A stretch of DNA of 64,000 nucleotides, from assembly GCA_029310945.1 (NCBI GenBank), contig JARJFC010000004.1, positions 1 to 64,000 on the forward strand. Reading direction: 5' to 3'. The notes beneath the pieces are model-generated. The model ran no database searches and was not told where the DNA came from. It saw only the letters and a list, made by a program, of their open reading frames with translations. Source of the stretch: Leptospira sp. 96542 (GTDB taxonomy: Bacteria; Spirochaetota; Leptospiria; Leptospirales; Leptospiraceae). A program made the translations under genes and the position numbers. This document shows positions 19,979-29,313 of the stretch, piece by piece. Within the stretch, counting starts at the first letter, position 1. Every line of letters starts with the position of its first letter.

Positions 19979-20709
19979 GACGTTCCGCCTTCCAACATTT
20001 CTCGATGTTTTCGTAACCTTTCTAAACTTTCTTTGGCTTTTTTTTGTACATCATTATCTAAATCAAAATCAGAAGATTCAATTTGCGATTTATTAATTCG
20101 AATTTTTTTCTGTGCCTTTGATTGTAAACTTTCGAGTAACGATTCGAGGAAATTAGGAACATATGGATCCGCTTCCTCTTTTAACTTCAAAATTTCATTT
20201 TTTTCTTCAGCTGCCGTAATTTCAGAAACTAAGCTGACAGAACCTTCCGCCACGCCAAGAACGAGCAAACGCCCGCCCACTTCGACGATTTGAACCGATT
20301 GTGATTGGCTGAGTGGCAAACTCGATAGAACACGCATAAACCCTTTTACTGGGTACTTCGCTTGTTTTGTTTTTTGCATTTGCAAAATTAAATAATACCC
20401 AGCACCAACGAGGATACTGAGAACAAATAAAATCTTTAATAAAATCCAAGTGGCCGATGGTGAGTCGTCGTTTACATCGGTATATCGTTCCTGGATAGGG
20501 TTTTCTTCGGTTTTTGTAGGCGATGTTTCGTTTTTTTCTGTCTCGTTCGGAGTGGTAGTTTTTTCACCTAACTCTTGTCTGAGGATCTGATCGAGTTCTT
20601 TTGTTCCTTCCGACTGCGCCAAAAGAGGTGAAGCTATTACCGCCAACAAAAGGCAAAAGTACATAACTTTCCCTAAAGAATTTTGCAAATATGAATATGT
20701 TCGGATCAT
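19975..20709 (-). CDS. fliO: Flagellar biosynthesis protein FliO (FliZ-like)
   Basis: 244 residues. Signal peptide, an acidic Thr/Glu-rich periplasmic linker, one membrane helix ([21 protein letters not shown]), then the cytoplasmic FliO domain with [29 protein letters not shown]. FliO helps assemble the FliP ring. The ORF has an extra charged C-terminal tail of about 80 residues, longer than enterobacterial FliO; this is common in spirochaetes. Position between fliY/fliN and fliP, with four-base overlaps, supports the call as much as the sequence does. Confidence 0.88.
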   Translation of the reverse strand: MIRTYSYLQNSLGKVMYFCLLLAVIASPLLAQSEGTKELDQILRQELGEKTTTPNETEKNETSPTKTEENPIQERYTDVNDDSPSATWILLKILFVLSILVGAGYYLILQMQKTKQAKYPVKGFMRVLSSLPLSQSQSVQIVEVGGRLLVLGVAEGSVSLVSEITAAEEKNEILKLKEEADPYVPNFLESLLESLQSKAQKKIRINKSQIESSDFDLDNDVQKKAKESLERLRKHREMLEGGTS

Positions 20710-21776
20710 TTGTCGCCTTTCAGTCGATCCGTAGGGCTCACGATGTCCGTCACACGAACACCAAAGTTTTCGTCGATAACCACAACCTCACCCTTTGCGA
20801 TGAGTTTACCGTTAACGAGTAAATCCACTGGTTCACCAGCAAGTTTGTCGAGCTCGATGATAGAACCTTCACCAAGTCCCAAAATATCTTTGATGTACAT
20901 TTTAGTTCGTCCAAGCTCCACTGTGAGAGCCATTTGTACATCCATCAAAAGATTGAGATTGGTTTGGCCTGGACCTGCACCAGCATTGGCAAGTGAAGGA
21001 AAGTTTACACCTTTGATTCCAACCGATGACTGCCCACCAGCAAAACCGGCATTTGGTTGGGCACCAACGCTCATGCCGCCAGAACCTTGTTGTTGTTTTT
21101 GGCCGCCACCCTTTTGGATTTCGAGAATCGAATTAGCCATAGAGAGGCCAATCACATAATATACCTTAAATGATCCCACCCCATCGATATTCAAACTTAG
21201 TGTTGTTTTCACCAAACTGTTATCATCTGGCAATTGAAGATCTCGGCCAGAATTAACCAAAGTTATTTCGGCAGGACTACCACTCATGGCACCACCAAGT
21301 TTCATCGAAATTTGGGCAGTGATAGTGCCAAGAATTGGAGAAAGAGAATCTTTTAATGTTTGTAATTGTGCGTTATCAAGCTGCCCTGGAGGAGCCATGC
21401 CACCCATCATCACCCCAGCAATTTTTGCGGCGTTCTCTTGTGCCATCACGAGGCAAACTCTACCCGCCAAACTACCGCTAATATTGGAATATAGGCTAAC
21501 CGTTTTTGATCCGAGTTCTTTTTGGATGTCGGCGGAACTCCCTGATTCGGTGGCAGGGTTCATAAAACGAGTGTTTTTTGCTAGTATTGTGCCAAGGGTA
21601 TTGCCACCCACTTGAAAAGCGGAACCGACCACATCTGAAATGATGTCACGATCGATGGGAGACAGGTTGTCCGATGGAGAACTGGCGGCACCACTGAGAG
21701 AAGAGAGATCGAATGTATCATCGGCACCTTGCAAAAGTGCGTCTATTTCGTCTTGTGAGAGCGAACCTTCACCCAT
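20706..21776 (-). CDS. fliY: Flagellar motor switch protein FliY/FliN
   Basis: 356 residues, too long for plain FliN. It starts with GSLSQDEIDALLQG, the FliM/FliY-type CheY-binding peptide. A middle CheC-like domain follows (residues about 40-230). A Gly/Gln-rich linker leads to the C-terminal FliN domain: LNLLMDVQMALTVELGRTKM, LGEGSIIELDKLAGEPVDLLVNGKLIAKGEVVVIDENFGVRVT. FliY contributes to the C-ring and, in some species, CheY-P dephosphorylation. It heads the export operon; the start has AGG-rich sequence upstream. Some annotations call this gene fliN. Confidence 0.9.
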   Translation of the reverse strand: MGEGSLSQDEIDALLQGADDTFDLSSLSGAASSPSDNLSPIDRDIISDVVGSAFQVGGNTLGTILAKNTRFMNPATESGSSADIQKELGSKTVSLYSNISGSLAGRVCLVMAQENAAKIAGVMMGGMAPPGQLDNAQLQTLKDSLSPILGTITAQISMKLGGAMSGSPAEITLVNSGRDLQLPDDNSLVKTTLSLNIDGVGSFKVYYVIGLSMANSILEIQKGGGQKQQQGSGGMSVGAQPNAGFAGGQSSVGIKGVNFPSLANAGAGPGQTNLNLLMDVQMALTVELGRTKMYIKDILGLGEGSIIELDKLAGEPVDLLVNGKLIAKGEVVVIDENFGVRVTDIVSPTDRLKGDK

Positions 21777-21869
21777 ACCTTAATCCTCGGAAAAACTTAG
21801 GATAATGAGACATAATATGATTTTTTTTGTCACCAAGTTTTTTTCTGGTTTGACAAAAAGTAAAGGAAT

Positions 21870-22193
21870 TCAGTCGAAAGCGGACAGAATCCCCTCCGAA
21901 TAGGATCGTAAATTGTCGTAAGAGTAAATTCCCGTATTGTGGTAGTCGCTCCAAACGATGGAAATCGCATAACGACCCACTTTTGTCCAAGAAAGTAGTT
22001 TTATGGTTTGGATATGCCCCGTAGCAGCACCCACTTTGCCCCCATGCCCACCCCGGCAAGTGGCACATGGGCATTTTTTCCGCAGATCCAAAAGAGAAAA
22101 CCGAGATACCACCCCGTCTTTCCAGTGAACAGAGAGGGTATCATCGTCAAAGTGAATTTCTTTTGGAATCGTTGCGAGTTGCGAAAGAGCCAT
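21870..22193 (-). CDS. DUF971-domain protein
   Basis: 107 residues consisting of one DUF971 (GBBH-like N-terminal) domain: IHFDDDTLSVHWKDGVVSRFSLLDLRKKCPCATC at the N-terminus with Cys-Pro-Cys-x2-Cys as candidate metal ligands, then SWTKVGRYAISIVWSDYHNTGIYSYDNLR. The same domain occurs alone or fused to Mrp/ApbC Fe-S carriers and to gamma-butyrobetaine hydroxylases, where it binds zinc. The gene starts two bases after the symporter-decarboxylase gene ends. A 90-base gap separates it from fliY, so it may not belong to the flagellar operon. Biochemical role unknown. Confidence 0.8.
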   Translation of the reverse strand: MALSQLATIPKEIHFDDDTLSVHWKDGVVSRFSLLDLRKKCPCATCRGGHGGKVGAATGHIQTIKLLSWTKVGRYAISIVWSDYHNTGIYSYDNLRSYSEGILSAFD

Positions 22194-22195
22194 GA

Positions 22196-24442
22196 TTACA
22201 CCTTTACAGGGAGTGAAACCAATTTCTTTTTGAAATTTCCAACCACAGTTCCGTATTGGATCTTTTCTCCCAGTGTTAAGTTGGTGAAATCGATGGTATC
22301 ATTTTCAAAAACCAAAATGACAGTGGAACCCATTTCGAAACGACCCAGCTCTGAACCCTTATCGATCATGATAGAAACATCTTTATATTGGTGTTCCTTT
22401 GCGAAACGAATCCAATTGTTTGTCACAATCTTATTGTCATAAGTAACTCGGATTTTACCCACATTGGAAGCTCCCACTTTGATGACGGCGATTTTGCCAT
22501 ATTCGGTCTGTAAAAATGTGATGAGCCTTTCGTTTTTAGGAAATAACCCACGGATATTGAGAACGGCCAAATCGTTGACTGGAAACAGTTTGCCTGGTTC
22601 ATAATAATATCCTAAAATTTGGCCAGCAAAAGGGCTATGAATTCTATGGTAATCCTGCGGTGACAGATAAAAAGTGATGTATTTTCCATTTGTAAAACTT
22701 TGGTAGTATTTCTCTGAGCCTAACAATTCTTTTACGGAATAATCAATTCCTTTTGCCTGAATGATGGTGGATTGATTGATATTTCCAAAACTTGTGATCC
22801 GAGAATCTGTGGGAGACACAACCGCATTACCGGCAGAATCGATGATCCTTGCTTCTGCTCGTAAGGCACGTGTGAAAAATTGATTTAAGGATGCATATTC
22901 TTTGATTTGTAATTCTGCTTCATCCAAATTGATTTTATACACCTTTGCAAAAGCTTTGAGGATGGGGATCATCATAAACCTTGGCAATCGCATCGTGGAA
23001 AAATACCCAAATATTTTTGAAATTAGGTTCTTGGGTAGTAGAGTGAGGAATAAAAGATAAAAATCTTTGAAAATTTCATACCGCGCGCCCGATTCATTGA
23101 GATACTTATTTAACTCTAGTTTCGCGGATTTTCCGAGTAACATGAGTGCAACAAGGAGAGGCACGGAGGTGATTACTGCGAGTGTATATCCAATTTGTAT
23201 AGCAAATGTGAACACGGCAATGCCGTAATTTACATAAAGGTAAGCAAAACCTAAAGCAAACCCAATGAATAAGATTCGGAAAAGATTGGAGAACTTTTCG
23301 CCAAATATATAAAATGCGTTTTGTTCCCCGCTGTAAAACCAGCCAGCCAAACTGAGTATACCAAAAGACAGAAAGGAAAGTAACAACATACCCAGCGCAA
23401 TTTGATTAGGATTTTCCATAATACGTGCCGGGAAGGCCAAAATAGATTCAAGGCTCACCGCACCATACGAATACAGTACAAAACCAACTAGGGTGGCCAT
23501 GACAAAACCCTCAAAAAAGGAAGCGAGCATACTCACTAACCCTTGTTTGGCTGCGTAATCTGTCCGCACAACACCTGCGATTCCAGACGATTTACCCACT
23601 GCCGTTTCGGTGGATAGAAAAAACGCACTGAGTGAAACGGAAACCGCACGCAAAACCCCAAAGATCCCGCCGCCTTGGATGGCTTTGATAGCAAAGGCCT
23701 CTTTGGTGACATCTGTCAAAAAATCTAAGAACGAAACCAAACTTGCATGGAATAAAGAAACGTAAGAAAACAAAAAGAGTAAAATTCCGATTGGCGCGAG
23801 GATCGAGGCTGTTTTCCCCACTCTCCGAATCCCGCCCACGACGATAAAAAGTAGAATGACCGCAATGGAAATGGGGCCAGACATCCCCGATAGATTCAAA
23901 CCTTCTTTTGTGATATAGGTGAGCCCAAGGAAAGGAAAAACCCCACCAAAAATGAGGACTGTGAAAATACTTGTGAGGGAAAAAGCAATGGCGAGCCATT
24001 TCGCACGGAGGGATTTTTCGATGAAATACATTGGTCCCGACAAATAACGTCCACTTGGCAGCTGGTTTCGGAATTTCACAGCCAAAGTGGAAGAAACAAA
24101 ACGGATGGGCATCACAAGTAGGCTCATGACCCAAATCCAAAACAGAACCCCAATCCCACCATAAGCGACTGCCAAAGCTGTGCCAATCACAGAACCCGAA
24201 AGGAGTGATGAGCCTATCCCTGCAAAAAAAGCTTGGGAATGGACAAGCTGACCTTTTGAGCCTTTGAAGTCCATATTGCCCGTAAATATCTTTAAGGATA
24301 AAAATAGGAAACGGATCTGCACAAAGCCCAGTCGAAAGGTCAAATAGAGTGCAGCTATGAGGATGAGGTAAAAATAGGGGCTAAGGATGTCGGCGCCTAG
24401 AATTAAGTTAAACTTGGATTCGCTTAGAAAGAGTGTTTCCAT
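22196..24442 (-). CDS. AGCS amino acid symporter fused to phosphatidylserine decarboxylase
   Basis: 748 residues from an ATG with an excellent GAGGAGG ribosome site. Residues ~1-440 are a polytopic Na+:amino acid symporter of the alanine/glycine family: [33 protein letters not shown], and a [25 protein letters not shown] stretch echoing the AGCS NEAG region. Residues ~460-748 are a complete type I phosphatidylserine decarboxylase: [10 protein letters not shown], the Asp of SPTDSRI, the His of [20 protein letters not shown], and the self-cleavage site Met-Gly-Ser-Thr at 704-707 (usually LGST). Cleavage before Ser706 would make the pyruvoyl group and release a short alpha chain. The domains are in one frame with no internal start. 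Psd makes phosphatidylethanolamine; the symporter might supply serine for its substrate, an inference. Confidence 0.9.
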   Translation of the reverse strand: METLFLSESKFNLILGADILSPYFYLILIAALYLTFRLGFVQIRFLFLSLKIFTGNMDFKGSKGQLVHSQAFFAGIGSSLLSGSVIGTALAVAYGGIGVLFWIWVMSLLVMPIRFVSSTLAVKFRNQLPSGRYLSGPMYFIEKSLRAKWLAIAFSLTSIFTVLIFGGVFPFLGLTYITKEGLNLSGMSGPISIAVILLFIVVGGIRRVGKTASILAPIGILLFLFSYVSLFHASLVSFLDFLTDVTKEAFAIKAIQGGGIFGVLRAVSVSLSAFFLSTETAVGKSSGIAGVVRTDYAAKQGLVSMLASFFEGFVMATLVGFVLYSYGAVSLESILAFPARIMENPNQIALGMLLLSFLSFGILSLAGWFYSGEQNAFYIFGEKFSNLFRILFIGFALGFAYLYVNYGIAVFTFAIQIGYTLAVITSVPLLVALMLLGKSAKLELNKYLNESGARYEIFKDFYLLFLTLLPKNLISKIFGYFSTMRLPRFMMIPILKAFAKVYKINLDEAELQIKEYASLNQFFTRALRAEARIIDSAGNAVVSPTDSRITSFGNINQSTIIQAKGIDYSVKELLGSEKYYQSFTNGKYITFYLSPQDYHRIHSPFAGQILGYYYEPGKLFPVNDLAVLNIRGLFPKNERLITFLQTEYGKIAVIKVGASNVGKIRVTYDNKIVTNNWIRFAKEHQYKDVSIMIDKGSELGRFEMGSTVILVFENDTIDFTNLTLGEKIQYGTVVGNFKKKLVSLPVKV

Positions 24443-24477
24443 AATGGTTCCTCCTCACGAAATTGGATGAAATTGTT

Positions 24478-25284
24478 ATGTCAAGATGTATTGGAATCAT
24501 TTTATTTTTCCTTCTTTGCCTCCCTCTGTTTCCTGAGTCGACTGGATTCGAGGTAGGACTACGGTATGGTATGGGTTCCAGACTTCCCGGCCGGTTCGAC
24601 GGGAATCTTCAGCAATTTTCGTCGAGTTTTAGCCCCCTTGTTTTTAGCGATGTCAACCTTTCTGGTGGCAAGGCAACCAATAACTACGAGGCCTTTATCC
24701 GCTGGATGCTTGATTCGCGAAACCGAGTGGGTTTTGTGGTTGGTCGGAATGATTGGGATATTTTAAAACTAACAGAAGTTACTAGTGATTTATATTATAC
24801 CAAACTAGAATCCGAAATTTATTCTTACACCTTTCTAGGAATGTACCATTTCACCACACCTCTTTTTAGAAATTTTGAATGGGAGAACGGCCTTGGTATG
24901 GGTTTTACTTCTGCCGATTGGAATGTAAGAGGGTATAGTATCGGTGAACCATTGCCAGACACACAGTATTTTAACCAGAGAGGACGGCTCCGTGGTAGTG
25001 GGCTCACTTTCAGAGCAGAATCTGCCATTAACTATCGGTTAGCTGGCAATAACTTCATTCAACTTGGTTTAGGATACCACCATATAGCAATTGATAAATT
25101 CAGCGGTAGTTATAATGGAGAGTCATCAAGTTTTTATATCCGCGGGGATGGAAGGGTTGGTGTGTTTGATGATACACGTGTGATTGATGCCTCTGTGAGC
25201 AGTGCACAATCATTTCGTCGTTTGGATATGAATACTGGATCGTGGATGTTGTATTTTTCAGTCTTCCAGAGGTTTTTAGATTGA
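24478..25284 (+). CDS. Outer membrane beta-barrel protein, unknown function
   Basis: 268 residues. A signal peptide (MSRCIGIILFFLLCLPLFPEST) is followed by alternating polar/hydrophobic strands with aromatic ends, such as GFEVGLRYGMGS, NNYEAFIRWML, YSYTFLGMYHF, NNFIQLGLGYHHIAI and SWMLYFSVFQRFLD ending in an aromatic-rich C-terminal strand. That is the pattern of a small outer-membrane barrel, about 10-12 strands. The start is ATG; an upstream TTG is less likely. Only 35 bases separate it from the divergent fusion gene, so its promoter must overlap that gene's 5' end. Confidence 0.75.
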   Translation: MSRCIGIILFFLLCLPLFPESTGFEVGLRYGMGSRLPGRFDGNLQQFSSSFSPLVFSDVNLSGGKATNNYEAFIRWMLDSRNRVGFVVGRNDWDILKLTEVTSDLYYTKLESEIYSYTFLGMYHFTTPLFRNFEWENGLGMGFTSADWNVRGYSIGEPLPDTQYFNQRGRLRGSGLTFRAESAINYRLAGNNFIQLGLGYHHIAIDKFSGSYNGESSSFYIRGDGRVGVFDDTRVIDASVSSAQSFRRLDMNTGSWMLYFSVFQRFLD

Positions 25285-25323
25285 CATTGATCATTCAAAA
25301 ACATCATTCTAGTGGAGATTCGT

Positions 25324-25563
25324 ATGAAACCTTCTAAAATCATCACGATTGGTATCAAAGAACTGGCGCACCAAAAAGTCATTTTGGCAGCATGGTATAA
25401 TTTTTTGAAAGAAAGCTTTGATGCAAAAAAAATATCTGCTGATGAGTTCACACAGTATTTGCAAGCACATGTTTTGTATGATTTGGACAAAGACCAAATC
25501 GAACTGATGTTGTCAGGGCAAGAATCCTTACTGGAAGAGTTCAAAAAAACTATTTTTGGATGA
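25324..25563 (+). CDS. Small helical hypothetical protein
   Basis: 79 residues, predicted all-helical and soluble, with a hydrophobic-polar pattern in TIGIKELAHQKVILAAWYNFLKES and FTQYLQAHVLYDLDKDQIELMLSGQESLLEEF. No motif I recognise. A GGAG ribosome site precedes the ATG. Its stop overlaps the start of the ArsC-like gene (ATGA), so the two are translationally coupled, and it may be a partner of that protein. Confidence 0.65.
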   Translation: MKPSKIITIGIKELAHQKVILAAWYNFLKESFDAKKISADEFTQYLQAHVLYDLDKDQIELMLSGQESLLEEFKKTIFG

Positions 25564-25907
25564 ACTTACAAATTTTCGGCACTAAAAAGTGCAAAGAATC
25601 AAAAAAGGCACAGCTTTATTTCCAAGAACGACGGATCCCTTTTCAATTCATCAACTTACAAGAAAAAGAAATGAGTAAGGGTGAACTAAGATCCATTCTA
25701 GGTTCGGTGAAACTCGATGATTTGATCGACACCGAATCAAAAGTTTACGAAGAAAAAAACCTTAAATATATGTTGTATGACAAAGAGGAAGCTTTACTCA
25801 CAAACCCCCTCCTCATCAAAACTCCCGTTGTCCGCGACGGCAAACGCGCCACCATTGGTTTTGTGCCCGATGTATGGAAACTTTGGATTGCAGAATCCAA
25901 AAAATAA
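25560..25907 (+). CDS. ArsC/Spx-like thioredoxin-fold protein
   Basis: 115 residues. The opening LQIFGTKKCKESKKAQLYFQERRIPFQFINLQEKEMSKGELRSIL has the ArsC-family fold with a single Cys (Cys11) in the position of the arsenate-reductase nucleophile, but not the CxxC of Spx. The C-terminal part TPVVRDGKRATIGFVPDVWKLW carries the usual cis-Pro (TPVVR) and a Gly-Phe-x-Pro. This places it with ArsC/YffB-like proteins. It may be a thiol oxidoreductase; arsenate reduction is not supported by any neighbouring ars gene. Coupled to the small gene upstream. Confidence 0.78.
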   Translation: MNLQIFGTKKCKESKKAQLYFQERRIPFQFINLQEKEMSKGELRSILGSVKLDDLIDTESKVYEEKNLKYMLYDKEEALLTNPLLIKTPVVRDGKRATIGFVPDVWKLWIAESKK

Positions 25908-25914
25908 ATTTCGT

Positions 25915-26931
25915 TTACTCGGCTTTTTTCCGTTTATTAAAATCCTTTGTTATTTCAGGTAAACTCGGAAGTGAACTATGAATTCTATGCATCTCCAGTG
26001 CTGGCCTCGCTGGGATTCCAAAATAAGCAGTCTTTTCTTTGGAATCTTCCGTAAGTCCGGAAAGCCCCATGAGGATTGACCCTTTTTTCATTGTTAGGTG
26101 TTCTGCCACAGCAGATTGCCCCGCTAAAAAACAACCATCTTCTATGGTAACAGACCCTGCAAGAACGGTTGCTCCTGCGATGTACACGTAATTCCCAACC
26201 CGACAATTATGACCTACATGAACATGGTCATCAAATTTAGTATGGTTTCCTATGGTGGTCGATTCAAGTGCTGCTCGGTCTACCGTACAATGTGCACCCA
26301 TTTCAACTTCATCCCCAATGATCACGTTTCCGATCTGCGGAACTTTATAGCGCACCCCACCATGATCATAAAATCCAAAACCATCGGCACCAATGACTGT
26401 GTTTGAATGGATAAGATTATTTTTTCCGAGTTTACAATTATAATAGATCACAACTCCCGATTTTAATACTGTGCCATTACCAATTTCAACGAATGGTTCA
26501 AGCACAACATTCGGATATAAAATAACATCGTCCCCTACAACAACGGATTCACCAATGGAAACAAAATCCATAATGGTTACATTCTTTCCGATTTTGGCTG
26601 TTGGGTGGATACTCGCTCTTTCCGAAATGAATGGAGTGATTTTCGGTTTTTTTTCAAATAAAGAAACAACTCTGATGAATTTAACTTTGGAATCATCTTC
26701 GTCCACAATGATTGCGTTTGGGAAATTAGAAGCAAGTGACTCAATGGTTAAGGCAATTTTTACATCCGCCGCCTTTTTATGTTTGGCGAGATATTTTTTG
26801 GATGCTACGTAATAGATACAACTTGGATCCACTTCCGTATGGTGTTCTAAATCTTTGATTCCATTTATTTCGAGTTCCCCTGAGCCAGTAAACTTCCCAC
26901 CTAATTGTTCAGCCAATTCACTAATTTTCAT
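25915..26931 (-). CDS. lpxD: UDP-3-O-acylglucosamine N-acyltransferase LpxD
   Basis: 338 residues. A short N-terminal uridine-binding domain (ELNGIKDLEHHTEVDPSCIYYVASKKYL region) precedes a left-handed beta-helix of hexapeptide repeats from about residue 105 (IHPTAKIGKNVTIMDFVSIG onward). Catalytic His lies in FDDHVHVGHNCRVG, followed by IAGATVLAGSVTIEDGCFLAGQ. LpxD adds the second acyl chain in lipid A synthesis in the cytoplasm. It is not in an lpx cluster here; the neighbours are unrelated. In Leptospira the related sugar may be the diamino form, which cannot be told from this gene. Confidence 0.94.
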   Translation of the reverse strand: MKISELAEQLGGKFTGSGELEINGIKDLEHHTEVDPSCIYYVASKKYLAKHKKAADVKIALTIESLASNFPNAIIVDEDDSKVKFIRVVSLFEKKPKITPFISERASIHPTAKIGKNVTIMDFVSIGESVVVGDDVILYPNVVLEPFVEIGNGTVLKSGVVIYYNCKLGKNNLIHSNTVIGADGFGFYDHGGVRYKVPQIGNVIIGDEVEMGAHCTVDRAALESTTIGNHTKFDDHVHVGHNCRVGNYVYIAGATVLAGSVTIEDGCFLAGQSAVAEHLTMKKGSILMGLSGLTEDSKEKTAYFGIPARPALEMHRIHSSLPSLPEITKDFNKRKKAE

Positions 26932-27036
26932 AATAAATACCTATATTAACATCAAATCCCCGTTTTGGGGACATATTTCAATCATATTTTTACCCATCCT
27001 ATTTTGTCTCCCACCTTCCTTGCCGAAAATCAAAAT

Positions 27037-27525
27037 ATGCTGGGTAAAATCTCTATCATCCTGATTTATTTTTTCTTCTTATCTTACAGTGTTCATTATT
27101 TGTGGAAAACAAGCAACCTAACAGCGGAGGAAGGTTACATATTTGAAGAACCATACAAAAGAACAACGAACAAAAACGAGAATGAAAACAATCTTGTTTT
27201 GTATTTCAAACAAGGTTCAGACCAAATCCCCAAACCAGACCAGATTGAATTACAAAACATAGCCAACCAGCTAATTAAAAACAACGACTATGAAGTGTAC
27301 ATTTTTGCGCATGCGTTTGAAGGAAAATCAGATGCTCATGACCTTATCATTAGCGAAAAACGATCTCTTGAAGTGGAAAGGTTTTTAAAAATTCATTTTG
27401 TACCAGAAAACCGTATTCGAAGATTATTTTTTGGTAATTCGAAAATAAGTTCAAATACACTTTCGACTTCTGCAGCAGCCTTAGAAAGAAAAGTAGAAGT
27501 AAAACTAGTCAGAATGGATCGTTAG
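27037..27525 (+). CDS. Membrane-anchored OmpA-like domain protein
   Basis: 162 residues from the ATG opening one membrane helix (ISIILIYFFFLSYSVHYLW). The C-terminal ~100 residues resemble the OmpA peptidoglycan-binding fold: LVLYFKQGSDQIPKPDQIELQNIANQL, YIFAHAFEGKSDAHDLIISEKRSLEVERFL with an Asp and Arg at the peptidoglycan-anchor positions, and RIRRLFFGNSK. It probably sits in the periplasm attached to the inner membrane. An earlier in-frame start would add 24 unrelated residues. It overlaps the convergent DUF2064 gene by 17 bases. Confidence 0.7.
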   Translation: MLGKISIILIYFFFLSYSVHYLWKTSNLTAEEGYIFEEPYKRTTNKNENENNLVLYFKQGSDQIPKPDQIELQNIANQLIKNNDYEVYIFAHAFEGKSDAHDLIISEKRSLEVERFLKIHFVPENRIRRLFFGNSKISSNTLSTSAAALERKVEVKLVRMDR

Positions 27526-28111
27526 ACTTTTGCCATTCTGTTAAGTCGGAGATAGTGTCGATATCACTCAATTCTTTTAATAAAATGTATTTTTTTCTAA
27601 GACTTTTAACATTCGTTAATGTGTCTTTTAGAACAGAACTTGTACTCCAAGTTATGCATTCGAAAATTTCTGGGGTTGTTTCTTTCATACCCAAAAGATA
27701 ATACCCTCCATCCTTTGCTGGGCCCAATACAATATCGCATTCATCTAATTTATCAAAACTTTCATCCAAAATTTCCTTCGTGATATAGGGGCAATCTGTT
27801 CCGATGATCACTACTTTTTGGGCATTCATTAACTGTTCTGCAAATGCGTTTTTCATCCTTTGTCCCAAATCGCCAGAGGATTGCAAATAGGTCTGGAATC
27901 CATTTTGGAAATAAGAATTTGTAGAAGGATCCGTATTCGTCCAATAGATATTCTTATCTGCATTCAAATGAAAGGTTACTTCTTCAGTATATTTCAATAA
28001 ATCCTTATAGATTGTTAAAGTTTTTTCATTCCCTAAATCTTTGGCCAATCTAGTCTTAACGAAACCAAGGACTGGCGGTTTTGCAAATATGATTATAGAT
28101 CTTTTTCCCAT
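27509..28111 (-). CDS. DUF2064 glycosyltransferase-like protein (TIGR04282 type)
   Basis: About 200 residues with a nucleotide-sugar/nucleotidyltransferase-like fold: IIIFAKPPVLGFVKTRLAK at the N-terminus, VVIIGTDCPYIT holding the metal-binding Asp, and DIVLGPAKDGGYYLLGM. This is the DUF2064/TIGR04282 group, distantly similar to CofC and seen in sugar-conjugate clusters, including arsenosugar loci. It overlaps the 3' end of the upstream membrane glycosyltransferase gene by 56 bases, so it belongs to the same minus-strand operon as the GT2 and cytochrome. ATG is preferred over a GTG six bases earlier. Substrate unknown. Confidence 0.8.
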   Translation of the reverse strand: MGKRSIIIFAKPPVLGFVKTRLAKDLGNEKTLTIYKDLLKYTEEVTFHLNADKNIYWTNTDPSTNSYFQNGFQTYLQSSGDLGQRMKNAFAEQLMNAQKVVIIGTDCPYITKEILDESFDKLDECDIVLGPAKDGGYYLLGMKETTPEIFECITWSTSSVLKDTLTNVKSLRKKYILLKELSDIDTISDLTEWQKSNDPF

Positions 28112-29309
28112 ACACACCTAACACAAAAAATACTAGTGATACTCTATAAAATTCCCATGATGGATGGGAGTATAAAAAATAAGAAAATAACGAAAGGAAA
28201 GTCAAAGCTAAGACGATCCGTTCATATTGCGGAGCAAACAAAACTAAAAAATATAGGGGGATATTGTACCAAAGATGAAAAACTGGAGTAAACAACAAAT
28301 AAATAAAATATGAAACGAAAAACCAGTCCACATCTTCCCAAACCTTCTTTTTTAAAAATAGATATAAGAGTAAGGTGAAAGCAAACCCCAAAGAAAAAAT
28401 TCCTGATAAATATTCTAATTTTAAAAGACTCAGCGGGTAATAAAATCCTGGCTCAAGGATTCCACCATACCGAAAAGAATGAAAAAATAGCCCGAAACCT
28501 TTTTCTAATTGAAACAAAAAATTTTGGAAGACTGTTAAAACAAGAACGATGATGGTTAAAAATAAAAAAACAAAAAATTTAACTTTGTTTGTCTTAAATA
28601 AATTAAATACAAAAACTAAGCCCGTAATTTTGCATTGGATGAGTAAGAACAAAAACAAGTTTTTGTAATTTTTGAATTTTATGCTCAATGCCAATAAAAA
28701 TACAAAAAGAACCTCTGGGTGCATTTGCGAAACTCCCTCAACGATAACGATTGGGTTCCCAAAATACAACCAATACTGACCCGAATTTTGATTCGGCAAT
28801 ATTTTTGGGATCAAAGCCATTGTTACCATTTCAATCAGCACAAAAATACACTGTGTGATTAAAAAAGGATGGGAAAACATTGTTTGTACGATTGCGACGA
28901 AGTAAAATACACTCTGTAATACAGCTGGATAAACTGACAAAAAACCAGCGCTGTTCATATTCTTAAGATAGTATTCTGCTTCATTTCCAGAAGATAATTC
29001 GGAAATGAAAACTAAGTTTGGCGGTGCCAAGTATGGTGATACCCCCGACTGCAACAACAAACCATCCCATAAATACCGGTAGATGTCATCACTCCAGATA
29101 GGCTGAGAACCTAACATGAGTAAACGTAAAAATACCGAATACAAAAATATCATTCTGAAAGAAATTGTGGGGATAAAATTTTTTAAATAAAAAAAATATA
29201 AAAAGGGAACAATCCAAACACAAATAACTGCGATTGGATCTTCTCTACGGGCACAGTGTACGGAAAATAAGAGGAGCGTTGGGTATATAAAAAATAATAT
29301 TTTTTGCAT
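28056..29309 (-). CDS. Polytopic GT-C-type glycosyltransferase
   Basis: About 417 residues with roughly 10-12 membrane segments. The first loop has PIWSDDIYRYLWDG, a paired-Asp motif characteristic of the GT-C superfamily (mannosyltransferase/PMT-like enzymes) that use polyprenyl-phosphate sugars on the outer face of the membrane. The start chosen lies five bases after the GT2 gene stops; a longer frame would overlap it. The adjacent polyprenol-phosphate-type GT2 could supply the lipid-linked donor. It shares the DD-x2-RY-x-W-[DE]-G motif with the divergent gene at 32860. Confidence 0.8.
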   Translation of the reverse strand: MQKILFFIYPTLLLFSVHCARREDPIAVICVWIVPFLYFFYLKNFIPTISFRMIFLYSVFLRLLMLGSQPIWSDDIYRYLWDGLLLQSGVSPYLAPPNLVFISELSSGNEAEYYLKNMNSAGFLSVYPAVLQSVFYFVAIVQTMFSHPFLITQCIFVLIEMVTMALIPKILPNQNSGQYWLYFGNPIVIVEGVSQMHPEVLFVFLLALSIKFKNYKNLFLFLLIQCKITGLVFVFNLFKTNKVKFFVFLFLTIIVLVLTVFQNFLFQLEKGFGLFFHSFRYGGILEPGFYYPLSLLKLEYLSGIFSLGFAFTLLLYLFLKKKVWEDVDWFFVSYFIYLLFTPVFHLWYNIPLYFLVLFAPQYERIVLALTFLSLFSYFLYSHPSWEFYRVSLVFFVLGVYGKKIYNHICKTASPWFR

Positions 29310-29313
29310 AAAC

